Below are positions 30,720-40,363 of a stretch of DNA of 64,000 bases, piece after piece. The stretch covers positions 39,343,211 to 39,407,210 of the forward strand of contig OX442314.1 in assembly GCA_949358305.1 (NCBI GenBank). Reading direction: 5' to 3'. Position 1 is the stretch's first letter, and each line of letters starts with the position of its first letter. Source of the DNA: Strigamia acuminata. Lineage: Eukaryota; Arthropoda; Chilopoda; Geophilomorpha; Linotaeniidae. Under the pieces are notes generated by a model. The model saw only the letters and a list, made by a program, of their open reading frames with translations, was not told the DNA's origin and did not search any database. The position numbers were made by a program, and so were the translations under genes.

Positions 30720-31400
30720 AAGTTTAGTTAGTTTTTACCACTCAACCCGTGTGCATCCCTTTTCCCATCTCTCACAAATAACGCCAAATAGCTATAATTA
30801 TATATAAAAGATAAGAAAAAGTTTGATGCGCGCAGGCTCAGTATAAACCATAAATATATCGTTAAAAAAGCATTAGGCTTAACCAAAGAATTGACCAATC
30901 ACAGAGCAGCAACAATTTCACCTCATAGAGGTGCGACAGAAAATTACATGAAAAATATATTTGGGAGGTTTGTAAATGACTAATAAAAAATCATGAATCT
31001 TGTCCTTTTCCTTTGAATAGTGGGGAATTGAGAGTTGTTGCTGTCATGCTGGTTGGACAAGGGCTGACCGTATAGTGGTGAAGAATAAAATGGTTTGAGA
31101 TCCAAAGTCGGGGCAACATCCAGCTGGGCCAATACAGCTCCGATGGGAAAACGAACAGTTTTACTCCTCGGACATAATCAGAGCAGCGATACAAGAAACA
31201 TGTTTATTCATCCATTTTCCTTGTAACAAGCAGAGAGCACACTGACAACAATCTTGTGTGCTCCTGAACAATCAAATAAATAGAGCACAATTCAGAAAAG
31301 CTCTTCTGAACCTCCATACATCAGTATTTTTAACCAAACAGATAGACACTATAGGCTACCGTATCAGGATTTTTTATTGCTCAATATTAATTATTTCTTT
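30720..31400. other. No recognisable gene
   Basis: Mixed AT-rich sequence; a GAGCACAC/GTGTGCTC inverted pair at about 31225-31262. Short frames only. Confidence 0.3.
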
Positions 31401-31617
31401 TTTGTTATAGTGACCTTTCAACTAGCAATCAGTGTTGGGCTCGCTATTCAAATTTCGCTATCGCTACTTTAGCGAAGCTATCGCTATTTTAGCGAAAGTG
31501 AAAAGTCGCTAATTAATATGAAATTAGCGATTTTTTCAGCGAAGCTAATGAAAAATGGTTTATTAGCGAGAAAATCAGCGAAAATTTCGCTGAATTTCTC
31601 GCTAATCAATACGTTTT

Positions 31618-31676
31618 AATGACGTTCAAAATTATTCGTACCATATAATATGGTACGAATAATTTTGAACGTCATT
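31618..31676. repeat. Perfect 59-nt palindrome
   Basis: 29-nt arms (31618-31646, 31648-31676) around one central base, AATGACGTTCAAAATTATTC outward to the centre. No mismatch. Lies inside the hAT element. Confidence 0.9.
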
Positions 31677-31789
31677 GATTGCAGGGAAGTTAAGTTCCTC
31701 GGGGGTGTTTCACGGCATGCGTAACAATACGAAAATAAAACGTCTGTATAACAAAACAATGTACCAATCAGTAGATCACATTTACATAA

Positions 31790-31945
31790 GCATTCGGTAT
31801 TCGTAAATTTTCATCTTTCATAATTTTCGTCATTCCTCACTCGTTGTTTTCGGTATTCCTCATTCGTAATTTTCACCATTCGTAATTTTTGTCATTCCTT
31901 CACTCGTTTTCGGCATTCCTCTTTCGTTATTTTCGTGATTTTGAT
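31790..31945. repeat. Degenerate TTCGT(A)ATTTTC minisatellite
   Basis: About ten imperfect units such as TTCGTAATTTTCACCATTCG within the hAT element. Confidence 0.6.
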
Positions 31946-31997
31946 TTAGCACGTGGCAGCAAGTTATTTACTTATTTCTTATTTCATTTTTTCAATA

Positions 31998-32198
31998 ATG
32001 TCAAATCAGGAAGAGCCTACAGAATCTTTGTTGACACCTAAAGTAAATTTAGGTCCTTTGACTCAATTTTTTGGGTATGATGTCAAAGGAAATGACAAAA
32101 ATAAGAATTATGCTGCTACAAAAATGATCAGATATATGTGTAAACTATGTAATAAGTCAATTTCTGCCACATTTAACAGCAATGTTAAATTTGCATAA
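31998..32198 (+). pseudogene. hAT BED-finger remnant
   Basis: 66 residues from ATG (MSNQEEPTESLLTPKVNLGP). KMIRYMCKLCNKSISATFNS has the CxxC half of a BED zinc finger, which hAT transposases carry at their N-terminus to bind element ends. The HxxxH half and the whole catalytic part are missing, deleted or decayed; the frame stops at 32196. Confidence 0.5.
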
Positions 32199-33169
32199 GA
32201 TAAAAATAATACAAACTTAGCAACAAGTTTCTAAAAGTTCCTGGATACAAATGATGGGTAAAGTTGAGATTGTGTTGCAATTCTAAGATGGCGTCAGAGC
32301 AATAAAGAACACGACCACACGTTTTAGAGGTAAAAAGTACACTGGTTTATTCTAGTTCAAGCAATTAAAAAGAAGGGGTAAAAAAAGGAATGCATGACGA
32401 GTTTCAGAGCACCAATGACAACGGTGCTCTTGAGCGAGAAAGTCTCACTAATTGGCCAATTAACATTTGGGGGTAAAAACTTCACACAAGTCAAACAGGT
32501 CAACACACTCAAATGAGAACAATTAAATACATTGAATTATAAAATGGAAAACAATATCTAAATCAACTAATCAATCTAATTAGAAATGACAAATATCATC
32601 AAAAATGTATAAAGACAAAACAATATAAATGAAATGTAAACAGCAACTAAAATTAACAAGTAAAATGGCTATTCAAATATAACACAACGATTAAACAACA
32701 ATTCACTTCACACGTAAAATCATCCGATTTTCACAAGCAATTATACAAGAAAGAAAAATTATTATCCTTCTTAAATAGTTAGCGAAAAACTAGCGAAATA
32801 TTAGCGAAAAAATAGCTAAAATTAGCGATTTTTTAGCTAACTGGTACCAGTTAGCGATAGCGACAATTAGCGAAATGTAAATTCTGGAGGAAAAGCGAAA
32901 CTTTAGCGAAGCTATTCAAGTTGGTTAGCGATCCCAACACTGCTAGCAATGAACCAGTTCCGGTTACGGATCAAGCAGATCAATTCGGAAAATTTGTGGT
33001 GAGCTTCGTTCGGCAAATTACGGATGAAGACAGGAGAAAAGAAGCTGAAAAATCTGTTATAAATACATTGTACGCTGCCATGACATAAATGAAATTATTT
33101 TAATTACAACAATTGTATGAATTAATTTTAAAAATCAGATTATTTTGACCAGCATTATTTTTTAAGTAA

Positions 33170-33655
33170 TTACACATCTCTCTGTATTGGCTTGGTCGCA
33201 CCGGGTAATTGCCATTGCCATGGAACCTCTCCTTCTGCACTAAAGAAGTAAGTTGCATATGCATTGCGCACAAGAGATGAATGTGCAGAAAAATTGCGTG
33301 AATTAGTTGTAGCTAACGAAAGTAATGCCGTACTTTCAAGTGCTACAGACCACTCCCCATTTACGACATTTCCTGAGCTGTCAATGAAGTCAGCATAACC
33401 TGGTGGACAGTATAAACGCTGGGTGCCAATTAGTTTGCTTTCTTCCTTTAATAGGAAATCATGCAAAACAAGTGATGCTTTAATTGCATTATCTGCGTTT
33501 TGAGGTTGCATTAACATGGGCCTCCGAAACAGTCTCCATTTTGCTGAAAGAATCCCAAAAGCATTAAGCGAGGACTTGCACAAAGACTTTTTTAATGACT
33601 TAGGGCACTGCGAACCAAGTTTTCTCTCCTTCCCAGGTTTAGTAATTATATCCAA
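33170..33655 (-). pseudogene. PIF/Harbinger transposase, C-terminal part
   Basis: 161 residues. LNAFGILSAKWRLFRRPMLM and ADNAIKASLVLHDFLLKEES are the conserved end of DDE_Tnp_4 (AFGIL..RW..F...; LHNFL). The upstream part with the first two catalytic Asp residues is absent, so it is a fragment or a last exon. Convergent with the BESS exon at 33088, 81 bp away. The stop is followed by A/T-rich DNA. Confidence 0.8.
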
Positions 33656-33689
33656 GAATTACATTCTACACCTTTTAGAGAATTTTATT

Positions 33690-34443
33690 TACTGACGAAC
33701 AAATAAATCTTCTTTTTGCTCTCAGTAAACTCCAATGTAAAAAAACAGTTTTGTATTTTGATGCAACTGGTTCCATCATTGCTAAGCTGCCAAACGTTGA
33801 GAAAAAGCTCTTTTATTATGCATTAGTTGCTAAGCACCCAAATAAGATAAGTTCTCCTATTGAGATTGCTGGATTGCTATCTAGTGATCACACTGTTCAC
33901 ACAATTTCACTATTTCTGGACAAATTACAATATCATTGCAAATTACTTGGACGTTGCTTGCATTTTTCTCGCATTGAAACAGATTTCAGTTGGGCTCTAA
34001 TCCAAAGTGTTCTTAGAGCCTTCAACAAAAAAGATGCTTCACAGTATTTGAACTACTGTTGGAGTCATTCAAACGCTCAAAAAACACAGCCATCGGAAAT
34101 TATTGTTGTTCACGTTTGTGCAGCGCATACCATAAATAAATTTGGGAAATCACTAAGCAAATTTGGTCTTAGCAAACACTGCAAAGAATTTTTTATGGAA
34201 TATTTTGCATATTTACAAAACACAACTTGTGTGAAATCAGCAGGAAATGCTGTTAAATCTTTGATGATTGTTATACAGTCAAAAATGCCACAAATAATTC
34301 GGGCCTTTAACATTGTAGATGCGTCTCATGGCTCTTCCAACTGGATCCAGCAAATCCAGAAATCTAAAATGCCCGGAAAACGAAGCCCTAATTTAAATTA
34401 TGAAATAATAGTCCACTTTTCAATTATTCTTTCTTTATTATGA
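33690..34443 (+). pseudogene. Mutator-like (MULE) transposase fragment
   Basis: About 245 residues: FTDEQINLLFALSK-like lead-in, then KKTVLYFDATGSIIAKLPNV (first catalytic Asp in DATGS), KLFYYALVAKHPN, LLSSDHTVHTISLFLDKLQY, RIETDFSWALIQSVLRAFN (second acidic motif) and a VHVCAAHTINKFGKSL Cys/His stretch. This arrangement matches MULE-family proteins of invertebrates that carry SWIM and PHD modules, both of which occur elsewhere here (48.2, 52.0 kb). Ends before the C-terminal part. Confidence 0.65.
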
Positions 34444-34502
34444 TTCTCTAGATGTTCCAAAACAATTCTCAACTAACATAACTGATAGCTGAACTGGCGC
34501 AA

Positions 34503-35213
34503 AATCCTGTATTCGTCCAAGCTGTAAGAAATTCCATGCCTCGTGATGATAATTCTTCTGGCAACAATCCACCATCTATTGCAAACCCACTGCCTCTTAT
34601 AAACCAGCTGCCTTGTACAAATCAGTCAATTCGTACCAATCAACCACCTCTTGCAAATCTCCCTGCAACCAATATAGTCCAACAAATTCGTCGCCTTTTC
34701 CCATCTATCCGCACTCCACGATCAAACGAAACGCCCTCCAACCCGAACAGAACTTGCCAAAAGAAGAGAAAACGATTGATTGGTGCCCAGAAAACAGCTT
34801 TTACAAGAGATGTTATCTTATTGTCGAGACCAGGAATCCGGAAAACATTGACTGGACACGCCAAAGCTGCAGCATTTGGTACCGGATTTTGAATTTATTC
34901 AGCGAAATTCGATAAAGTGTGGTCCAGAATTAAAGTCGAGGAGAGTATAAAGCGCATTTTTGCAGAGAAATTGTCCGAAAATATTTCACTTGACTTGCTC
35001 GTCCTGATAAGCGGCCAACTGGTATCCCCAGCACTACCAGAAGGAGAAGAACTAAACGGAGAAAATCTGACCAAAATTTTCAAGCAAAAAGCGGTTTATG
35101 TTCGCCCAAGTGAAATTATTGTGGATGACTCACCTAAAGACCCTTCAAGGTCGAGCGATTTTACTGACAATTGTGAAAAGCTGTTACTTGGTGGAGACAC
35201 CCCAACACAATAA
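34503..35213 (+). pseudogene. Uncharacterised conserved-looking protein with one in-frame stop
   Basis: One frame through 34503-35213 except TGA at 34890-34892. N-terminal part Pro/Asn/Ser-rich, ending in TNIVQQIRRLFPSIRTPRSN and a KKRKR cluster; after the stop, IKRIFAEKLSENISLDLLVL, VSPALPEGEELNGENLTKIF and KQKAVYVRPSEIIVDD. The last part resembles an uncharacterised family in other invertebrates as I remember it, but I cannot name it. Codon use looks protein-like across the stop, suggesting recent loss. Confidence 0.45.
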
Positions 35214-35686
35214 CAGAATTGCCCAGCAGTGCACAAGAGAAGGGAGCACTGGCAGCCAGACTACATCAAACCACAACAAAGAACTGCCCAGCAAAGAGGC
35301 AGCCAACATTCCAGAGAACTCACATCAAAGAACTTTCCTCATCCACACAGGTTGTAGACATGACTTTTATTAACTTGTAAGTGTATTTCACTTCTTAATT
35401 TCTTGTGTTTCTAATTGGTAATTGATATTTTTGGGGTCTTCTTGGGTTTTATGGTGTTGGATATAATTAATGCTTTATTGAACACAGAAAATTGTTATCA
35501 AGTTTGTAATTTTGGGAGTATTAAGATTTAATTAAATTAGTTATAAAAAATAAAATAAGTGTTTTTTTCCTCTGTCTTATCACACACAATTGTCCGAGCA
35601 CTGAAAGGTAGATTGTTTTCCTTCAACTCTAATTGGACATGGAACCTGAGCAGGTCAATGGTATCAACTCATTGTTTTAGAGGCCA
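35214..35686. other. No recognisable gene
   Basis: AT-rich spacer with CAACAGAATTG-type repeats just after the previous ORF; nothing coding. Confidence 0.3.
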
Positions 35687-36049
35687 CGGTGACATAATCA
35701 ACCGCCACCAGATGTCCCTAATCAACCCGCAGCCTTGTCAGAACAGTGGGAAAACCGAGCACCCACACAGCATGAGATTGCATATGTTTTTACATACATG
35801 AAAACACAAAATGTTTTACACCAACAGCAATTGCAAGCTGTACAAAACAGGATCAGAGAAATGGAAATTGCTCATCATGAGCAACTCCGCATCATGCAAA
35901 ACCACACAGAATTGATGGAGAATGACCTACGAATGGTGATGTATGAACAAGAAGAGCTCATGGAGGAGCTTGTACCTCCAAATCAACCACAGGAACAGCC
36001 CCTCAAATTTAAACAGTGTAAAAGCTATCCAACATGGTTCCAAAAATGA
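35687..36049 (+). CDS. Coiled-coil/RING family, N-terminal part, copy 1
   Basis: PPDVPNQPAALSEQWENRAP, TQHEIAYVFTYMK, then a Gln/Glu/Met-rich coiled coil (QLQAVQNRIREMEIAHHEQL, EQEELMEELVPP). The order Pro-rich, Q/E-W-x-E-x-x-PT, hydrophobic Y-x-F-x-Y, coiled coil matches 37176, 39385, 45881 and 56944. No RING follows; YqaJ sequence begins at 36117, so this copy is truncated or recombined. Function unknown; coiled coil suggests self-association. Confidence 0.5.
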
Positions 36050-36116
36050 AAAAGTTGCAAAGCAAAGGTTTTTACGGGATAATACTAATGTACATTTGCA
36101 TTCAGTTGGTTTAGTT

Positions 36117-36290
36117 GTTACCCAAAGTATCCATTCCTCGGTGCTAGTCCGGATGGAATTTTATGTAATAATAATGGTACCGAATTAATAGAGGTAAAAT
36201 GCACGTATAAATATAAGGATAAAAAAGTATTTGATACAAATGACAACAAATTTTGTTTAAAAGAAGATGGTGAAAACTTTATTTATTTAC
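36117..36290 (+). pseudogene. YqaJ-like nuclease, catalytic fragment
   Basis: Reads YPKYPFLGASPDGILCNNNG, TELIEVKCTYKYKDKKVFDT and on to KEDGENF. GASPDG and EVKC are the metal-binding motifs of the YqaJ/lambda-exonuclease fold (D and E-x-K). The end is the same 60 bp as 197-262, where the rest of the domain is found. Cut off by P-element sequence at about 36295. Confidence 0.75.
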
Positions 36291-36296
36291 TAATGT

Positions 36297-36758
36297 AAAT
36301 GTTGAATGTTCCGCACAAGCTTTGGCATATGTTGCTGGATATTTGGCATTTGCTGGTTCTAAATGGGATAACACATTAGCAGATTCAAGTGTCAATGTAG
36401 GATTGGACAAAAAAGCTGAACAGGAGTATTCATGGATTCAAGTAATATCAAGAGGCGGATTGACATTCCCAACTGCAGCATGGCTTCAAACTGTGAAAGA
36501 GTTTGAAGTTAGACTTGCAGGTAATGTTAAATAACTCTTTCATTGATTTTCCACAAAGAAGTTTTAATACTTTTAGGATTTCATGGCTCGGAATTAGCAA
36601 CTACTAATAATGTATTAGCAAAATTGACAGCTGAACTGAAGAAGAAATATCCAAACATCAATAAAAAAATTTTATCGCTGTACTCAAGAACAAGATCGTT
36701 CATCAGATTATGCTATGTAATCAAATATTACAGCAGCAGCAAGCAGCTAGGTCCTTAG
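36297..36758 (+). pseudogene. P-element transposase, C-terminal fragment 3
   Basis: VECSAQALAYVAGYLAFAGS, YSWIQVISRGGLTFPTAAWL and KEFEVRLA follow the conserved end region of P-element/THAP9 transposases, then after about 40 bp (intron-like) LTAELKKKYPNINKKILSLY and TRSFIRLCYVI. Very close to 49300-49470. No upstream catalytic part attached. Confidence 0.75.
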
Positions 36759-36888
36759 CTAGAAAGGCCCAAAACTGGTCTAAATCAAATCTAGGACCTA
36801 GATCAAGAAAATAAATTTCAAAATTTTGGAACAGTCGTTCCCAAACTTTGAATTATGCCCAATTTGGTTGAAATATAACAGCATGGTG

Positions 36889-36962
36889 TTATATTCGAAT
36901 ACAACACGAGGCTTGCGTTGCATCGCGTTGCGTCGCGAGGGTCGCGTTGTATTCGAATAAAA
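36889..36962. repeat. Short inverted repeat (TATTCGAATACAAC)
   Basis: Arms 36892-36909 and 36942-36959 pair with one mismatch, flanking a CGCGTTGCGTCGCGAGG loop. MITE-like. The surrounding 36760-37170 has no gene. Confidence 0.6.
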
Positions 36963-37175
36963 CACGACCCTGTTTTATTCAGGTGAAGACGGTAGACTGA
37001 GGTAGTAAAAGATAACTTTCTCTCCACTGCAGAATTTCAGGCGCCGGTCACAAAGCATAGAAATCGTAAACCAGAGCATGGGCGACGAAACCCATACCCA
37101 TACCCATTGGATCATACTTTTCAGCCTGCAGTTAATTTGTCAGAAAGGCATGCACCTCGAAATATATTTTAGGAC

Positions 37176-37480
37176 TTTGATGAAATAGTGGGAAAAGTAG
37201 AGCAGCATCCACCGAATCCATCAACACCTCCAGAGTGGAATGAAAACAATCCAACATATGGTGATCTACAATACACCTTTAATTACGTGTTGATGCATAG
37301 GAATGAGCAAAATCAAGAAAATGAGGAACTGCAAGCACATGCAAGATTATATTCGTGTATTGGAAATGTTAGTAGAGCAAATACCACTGATGAGTCCCAA
37401 AGAACGGAACTCATTGCAGATGAGTCTCAATGCACGGAACTCATTGCACGGAACTCATCGAGTCTCAAGACACGGAACTC
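37176..37480 (+). pseudogene. Coiled-coil/RING family, copy 2
   Basis: FDEIVGKVEQHPPNPSTPPE, WNENNPTYGDLQYTFNYVLM, HRNEQNQENEELQAHA, then a one-base shift into DYIRVLEMLVEQIPLMSP. Matches 39385-39800 segment by segment. The end dissolves into a CGGAACTCAT micro-repeat (37395-37485) and a C run. A zinc-ribbon ORF begins about 165 bp downstream. Confidence 0.6.
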
Positions 37481-37644
37481 ATCGAGTCTCAACCCCCCGA
37501 GTTCGAGTGGCCCCCCCCCCCGAGTTCAAGTTGTCATACCATGAAAGGCGGGTGGAGATTACTATAGGAGAGGCAGGGACAGTGAGTGAATTAGAATTAG
37601 AAAAAATATAAATTACACACCGTTTATCTTCAAATAATGCACCC

Positions 37645-37974
37645 ATGCGATGTCAAGAAGACATAGCCCATGGGATAGCACATCAAGTAACCGAGCACGA
37701 CACAACAATCAACCAAACCTGCCCAGTTTGCACCGGCTGTGGGTGGATGGCGGGCGCATTCGGCGGAATGCACGCCACCCTTTGCATTAATTGTGCCGGG
37801 AACGGTTTCGTACCCCGAACATGTCCGTCGAAGCACGGCATTCGAGAAACCACAATCACTGGTACTCTTGCCGATGGAAAAAAGCGATGGAGCACATGCG
37901 CTAGTTGTCACAAAATAACCGATCCAGCCGGAAACAATACTCGCCAAGAAAAAAGAAAATGTGAATGGAAATAA
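37645..37974 (+). CDS. Zinc-ribbon family protein, type B, copy 1
   Basis: 109 residues. CQEDIAHGIAHQVTEHDTTI, then NQTCPVCTGCGWMAG, MHATLCINCAGNGFVPR and KKRWSTCASCHKITDPAG: three CxxC pairs, the first two forming the CPxC...CxNCxGxG ribbon. Shares its full pattern with 38540-38880 at roughly half identity, so the two are paralogues, not one duplication. The start is uncertain; the frame is open further upstream. Its end overlaps the fusion ORF at 37965. Likely small nuclear/nucleic-acid-binding accessory protein (inference). Confidence 0.6.
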   Translation: MRCQEDIAHGIAHQVTEHDTTINQTCPVCTGCGWMAGAFGGMHATLCINCAGNGFVPRTCPSKHGIRETTITGTLADGKKRWSTCASCHKITDPAGNNTRQEKRKCEWK

Positions 37975-39092
37975 CCAATTTACGCCGTCAACTTAAACGC
38001 TCTGAAGATTCAAAACAAAGGCTGTTATCAACAAAACCAGTGTCAACAAATGATGTCTTAAAAGTTCTTAAAAACAAATTAACTCCTGTGCAGTATGAAC
38101 TTATAAGGGCGCAAATCCAAACAAGCAATGAAACAACAACATCCAGAAAACATTGGTGCCCAATAATGAAAAGTTTTTCTTTAGATTTAAATTATAAGGG
38201 TGCAGGTGCTTACAGGTATCTAAAAAATTATATTCGCTTGCCATCTAAAAGAAGTCTCCATAACTTTTTACCACAACATATCCTAGATTGTGGATTGTGT
38301 GAGATAGTAATAAACTCTTTGCAAAAACCTAAAACAGACGAATCTATACTCTGCTCACTGTGTATAGATGAAATGAGTTTAAAAGAACATTTATTCTACT
38401 GCAGTAAGAGAGATATAGTAGTTGGCTTTTTTGAGGATAATGGTATTACAAATGGGCACAAAAAAGCTAACTCAGCATTAGTTGTAATGTGCCAAGGTTT
38501 ATTAAAAAAATTTAAGCAGCCCCCTGCTGGACGACACACCGCGGCCGTAGATGTGATGCCGGAGCAGGCTCGCGCCTTGGAGCAACGTCGAGAAAGATGC
38601 GAATCAGACTTAGCCAACGGGATTGGACACATGAAAACTAAACATGATACGGTGCTTAACCAGTCATGTCCCCTGTGTGCCGGCTGTTGCTGGATAACCG
38701 GGGCGTGCGGCTCCATGCACGCCGTACTTTGTATAAACTGCCTCGGAAAAGGATTCGCCCCCCGTAATCGGCGTATTGGATTAAAGGAAATCACGGTTAT
38801 GAGCAGCATCGCCGCTGATAAAAAGAAATGGAGTACTTGTTTGGTGTGCCATCAAATAACCGACCCGGCGGGACACAGCCACTCGGAGACGTCGTCGACA
38901 TTGACCCGTCAAAATCCTAAGACTCACACCATCCACATCGCCACGGCTAAATTGCAACTAGCCGTAGATCTGAGACCTGACGCCGCAGAACGTCAATGGA
39001 CGTCCAGCGAAACCGAAAAAAAACCGCTGACTCCGCCCTTCATCATGCAGTTTCAATTCCTACGCCACCTCTCCCGACGCCACTGGACTTGA
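37965..39092 (+). CDS. Fused ORF: P-element transposase fragment + zinc-ribbon protein
   Basis: 375 residues in one open frame. Residues 1-185 are P-element/THAP9-like: coiled coil, HWCPIMKSFSLDLNYKGAGA, YRYLKNYIRLPSKRSLHNFL, catalytic LCIDEMSLKEHLFYC, ANSALVVMCQGLLKKFKQP. At about 38515 it changes to a type B zinc-ribbon protein: EQRRERCESDLANGIGHMKT, NQSCPLCAGCCWITGACG, MHAVLCINCLGKGFAPRN, WSTCLVCHQITDPAG, then a Thr/Pro-rich tail. No stop or shift at the joint. Could be chance fusion of two mobile pieces or a real chimeric gene; the open frame over 1.1 kb in stop-rich DNA favours recent origin or use. Confidence 0.6.
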   Translation: MEITNLRRQLKRSEDSKQRLLSTKPVSTNDVLKVLKNKLTPVQYELIRAQIQTSNETTTSRKHWCPIMKSFSLDLNYKGAGAYRYLKNYIRLPSKRSLHNFLPQHILDCGLCEIVINSLQKPKTDESILCSLCIDEMSLKEHLFYCSKRDIVVGFFEDNGITNGHKKANSALVVMCQGLLKKFKQPPAGRHTAAVDVMPEQARALEQRRERCESDLANGIGHMKTKHDTVLNQSCPLCAGCCWITGACGSMHAVLCINCLGKGFAPRNRRIGLKEITVMSSIAADKKKWSTCLVCHQITDPAGHSHSETSSTLTRQNPKTHTIHIATAKLQLAVDLRPDAAERQWTSSETEKKPLTPPFIMQFQFLRHLSRRHWT

Positions 39093-39099
39093 AGTTTCA

Positions 39100-39384
39100 G
39101 CACCCACTCACATGCTTCTTACAAGACTTGTTTGATTTGTTTTTTCAATTTTTTAGTAAAAGTGAAAACTAGAATTGAAATCAAGTTTAGAGTGGACATT
39201 CCTTGAATTCATAGGAAACAACCAAAAAGTACACTCAATGCAACATGATTTATGATGGTTTCCCTGCACATGAAAGTAAATAAAAGTCACAACAAGTGTG
39301 AAAGAACTTTCTTAAAATTTTAGTGAGGCCACATTGCGAAAAAATACCAAAAGACACCCTAAACTTGAAGAATAATAGGATTGA
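39100..39384. other. Spacer without gene
   Basis: AT-rich; includes AATAAA-like AAATAAAAGTC near 39280, possibly the 3' end of the preceding ORF. Confidence 0.3.
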
Positions 39385-40170
39385 ATGGGTATGTATTCAA
39401 GGGAGGCACCAGCAAGATGGTATATAAACAGCCTGCACCAATGCTTAGCAGAGCACTTTGCAAAGATGACAGAACAACATGTTCCTCGTAATATTTTTGA
39501 TGATTGGGATCAACTTATGGGGCTAGCAGATCAGCTTCCACTTTTACCTCCACCAAACCCTGACTTGCCACCAACTCCAGCGCAGTGGGTTGAGCATGGC
39601 CCAACATATGCGGAGCTGCACTATGCATTCAATTATGTGCTATCGACCAGGAATGCTCAAAATGAAGATAAAGAAAACCTGCAGGATCATGTATGGATTT
39701 TACAAGAACATATACGTGATTTAGAGATGCTCGTGGATGAGCAGCAGCATTTGCTAAATGAACTGCTCCCACAAGTACAGCCAGTACAGGCAGCTCAATT
39801 ACCTGCACCCCAGGCAGCCCAATTACCACCACAGTAGCCAATAGTGCAGGCTGCCCAACATCAACCCGTGCAGCCAGTCCAAGATCAACATGTGCAGCCA
39901 GTCCAACTTCAACACGTGCAGCCAGTCCAAGATCAACATGTGCAGCCAGTCCAACTTCAACACGTGCAGCCAGCGCAACAGCAGGAAGTAAGTTTACTTC
40001 CTGAAATTCTTCTAAGACCACTTGATGTGAAATGCATCATCTGTTTAGATGAAATTGTAGAAGAGGAAAATGTAAACATGTTGACTTGTCAACCCACATT
40101 TCATAATTCCTGTATAAATAAATGGGCTTATAACAATACCAATTGCCCATTATGTCGAAATATGTGGTAA
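39385..40170 (+). pseudogene. Coiled-coil/RING family, full-length copy with an amber stop
   Basis: One frame of 262 codons broken only by TAG at 39835-39837. Likely Met: MTEQHVPRNIFDDWDQLMGL (39466). Then PPPNPDLPPTPAQWVEHGPT, YAELHYAFNYVLSTRNAQNE, coiled coil QEHIRDLEMLVDEQQHLLNE, a QPVQ/HVQPVQ repeat (39850-39980) and a C-terminal RING-H2-like finger, CIICLDEIVEEENVNMLTC, FHNSCINKWAYN, CPLCRNMW. The usual C-x-H-x-F-H is CQPTFH, so one zinc ligand is lost. If functional it would be an E3 ubiquitin ligase; stop and lost ligand argue for decay. Confidence 0.7.
39847..39975 (+). repeat. 30/60-bp tandem repeat in the RING gene
   Basis: Units of CAGCCAGTCCAACTTCAACA type alternate with CAGCCAGTCCAAGATCAACA, encoding QPVQLQHV/QPVQDQHV. 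In-frame expansion between coiled coil and RING. Confidence 0.8.
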
Positions 40171-40363
40171 GAATAATTCAATAAAAAAAATTTTTTTTCT
40201 TCAAAAGATTGTTTTATTTATTTTGATTTTAATTTTATAAATTCCGCGTGATTTTTCAGAATCGTTTTGGGCTGACAGAAGATCAGCGCGGTGAAGTGTT
40301 TTGAACAGGTTGCAAACCCTGGCGAAACCCTGTACCACTACGTGTTGAGGTATTATAATTGTT

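Larger units (their letters stand above)
31430..32942 (+). mobile_element. Non-autonomous hAT element
   Basis: Ends CAGTGTTGGG...CCCAACACTG; 8-bp target duplication CTAGCAAT at 31422-31429 and 32943-32950. 1513 bp. Both ends are crowded with TTAGCG/CGCTAA subterminal motifs in both orientations, typical binding sites for hAT transposases. Inside: a short BED-like ORF, a 59-bp palindrome and a TTCGTxATTTT minisatellite. No catalytic hAT domain, so movement would need a transposase in trans. Confidence 0.93.
31411..33088 (+). pseudogene. MADF-BESS-type gene, last exon, split by a hAT element
   Basis: An acceptor (TTTTTTGTTATAG) precedes 31411. The exon runs 31411-31429, is interrupted by the hAT element, and resumes at 32951 after the duplicated CTAGCAAT. 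The frame reads across the restored junction into VTDQADQFGKFVVSFVRQIT, DEDRRKEAEKSVINTLYAAM and stops at 33086. The F.....FV+.I....R..A...I...L pattern is a BESS motif. It faces a Harbinger transposase on the other strand (33170-33655), the usual two-gene PIF/Harbinger arrangement. Upstream exons not found. Confidence 0.6.

Noticed and set aside
38396-38809. 137-residue minus-strand ORF opposite the fusion ORF
   Set aside because: Shadow of the zinc-ribbon frame; its regular Cys/Pro pattern comes from the + strand codons.
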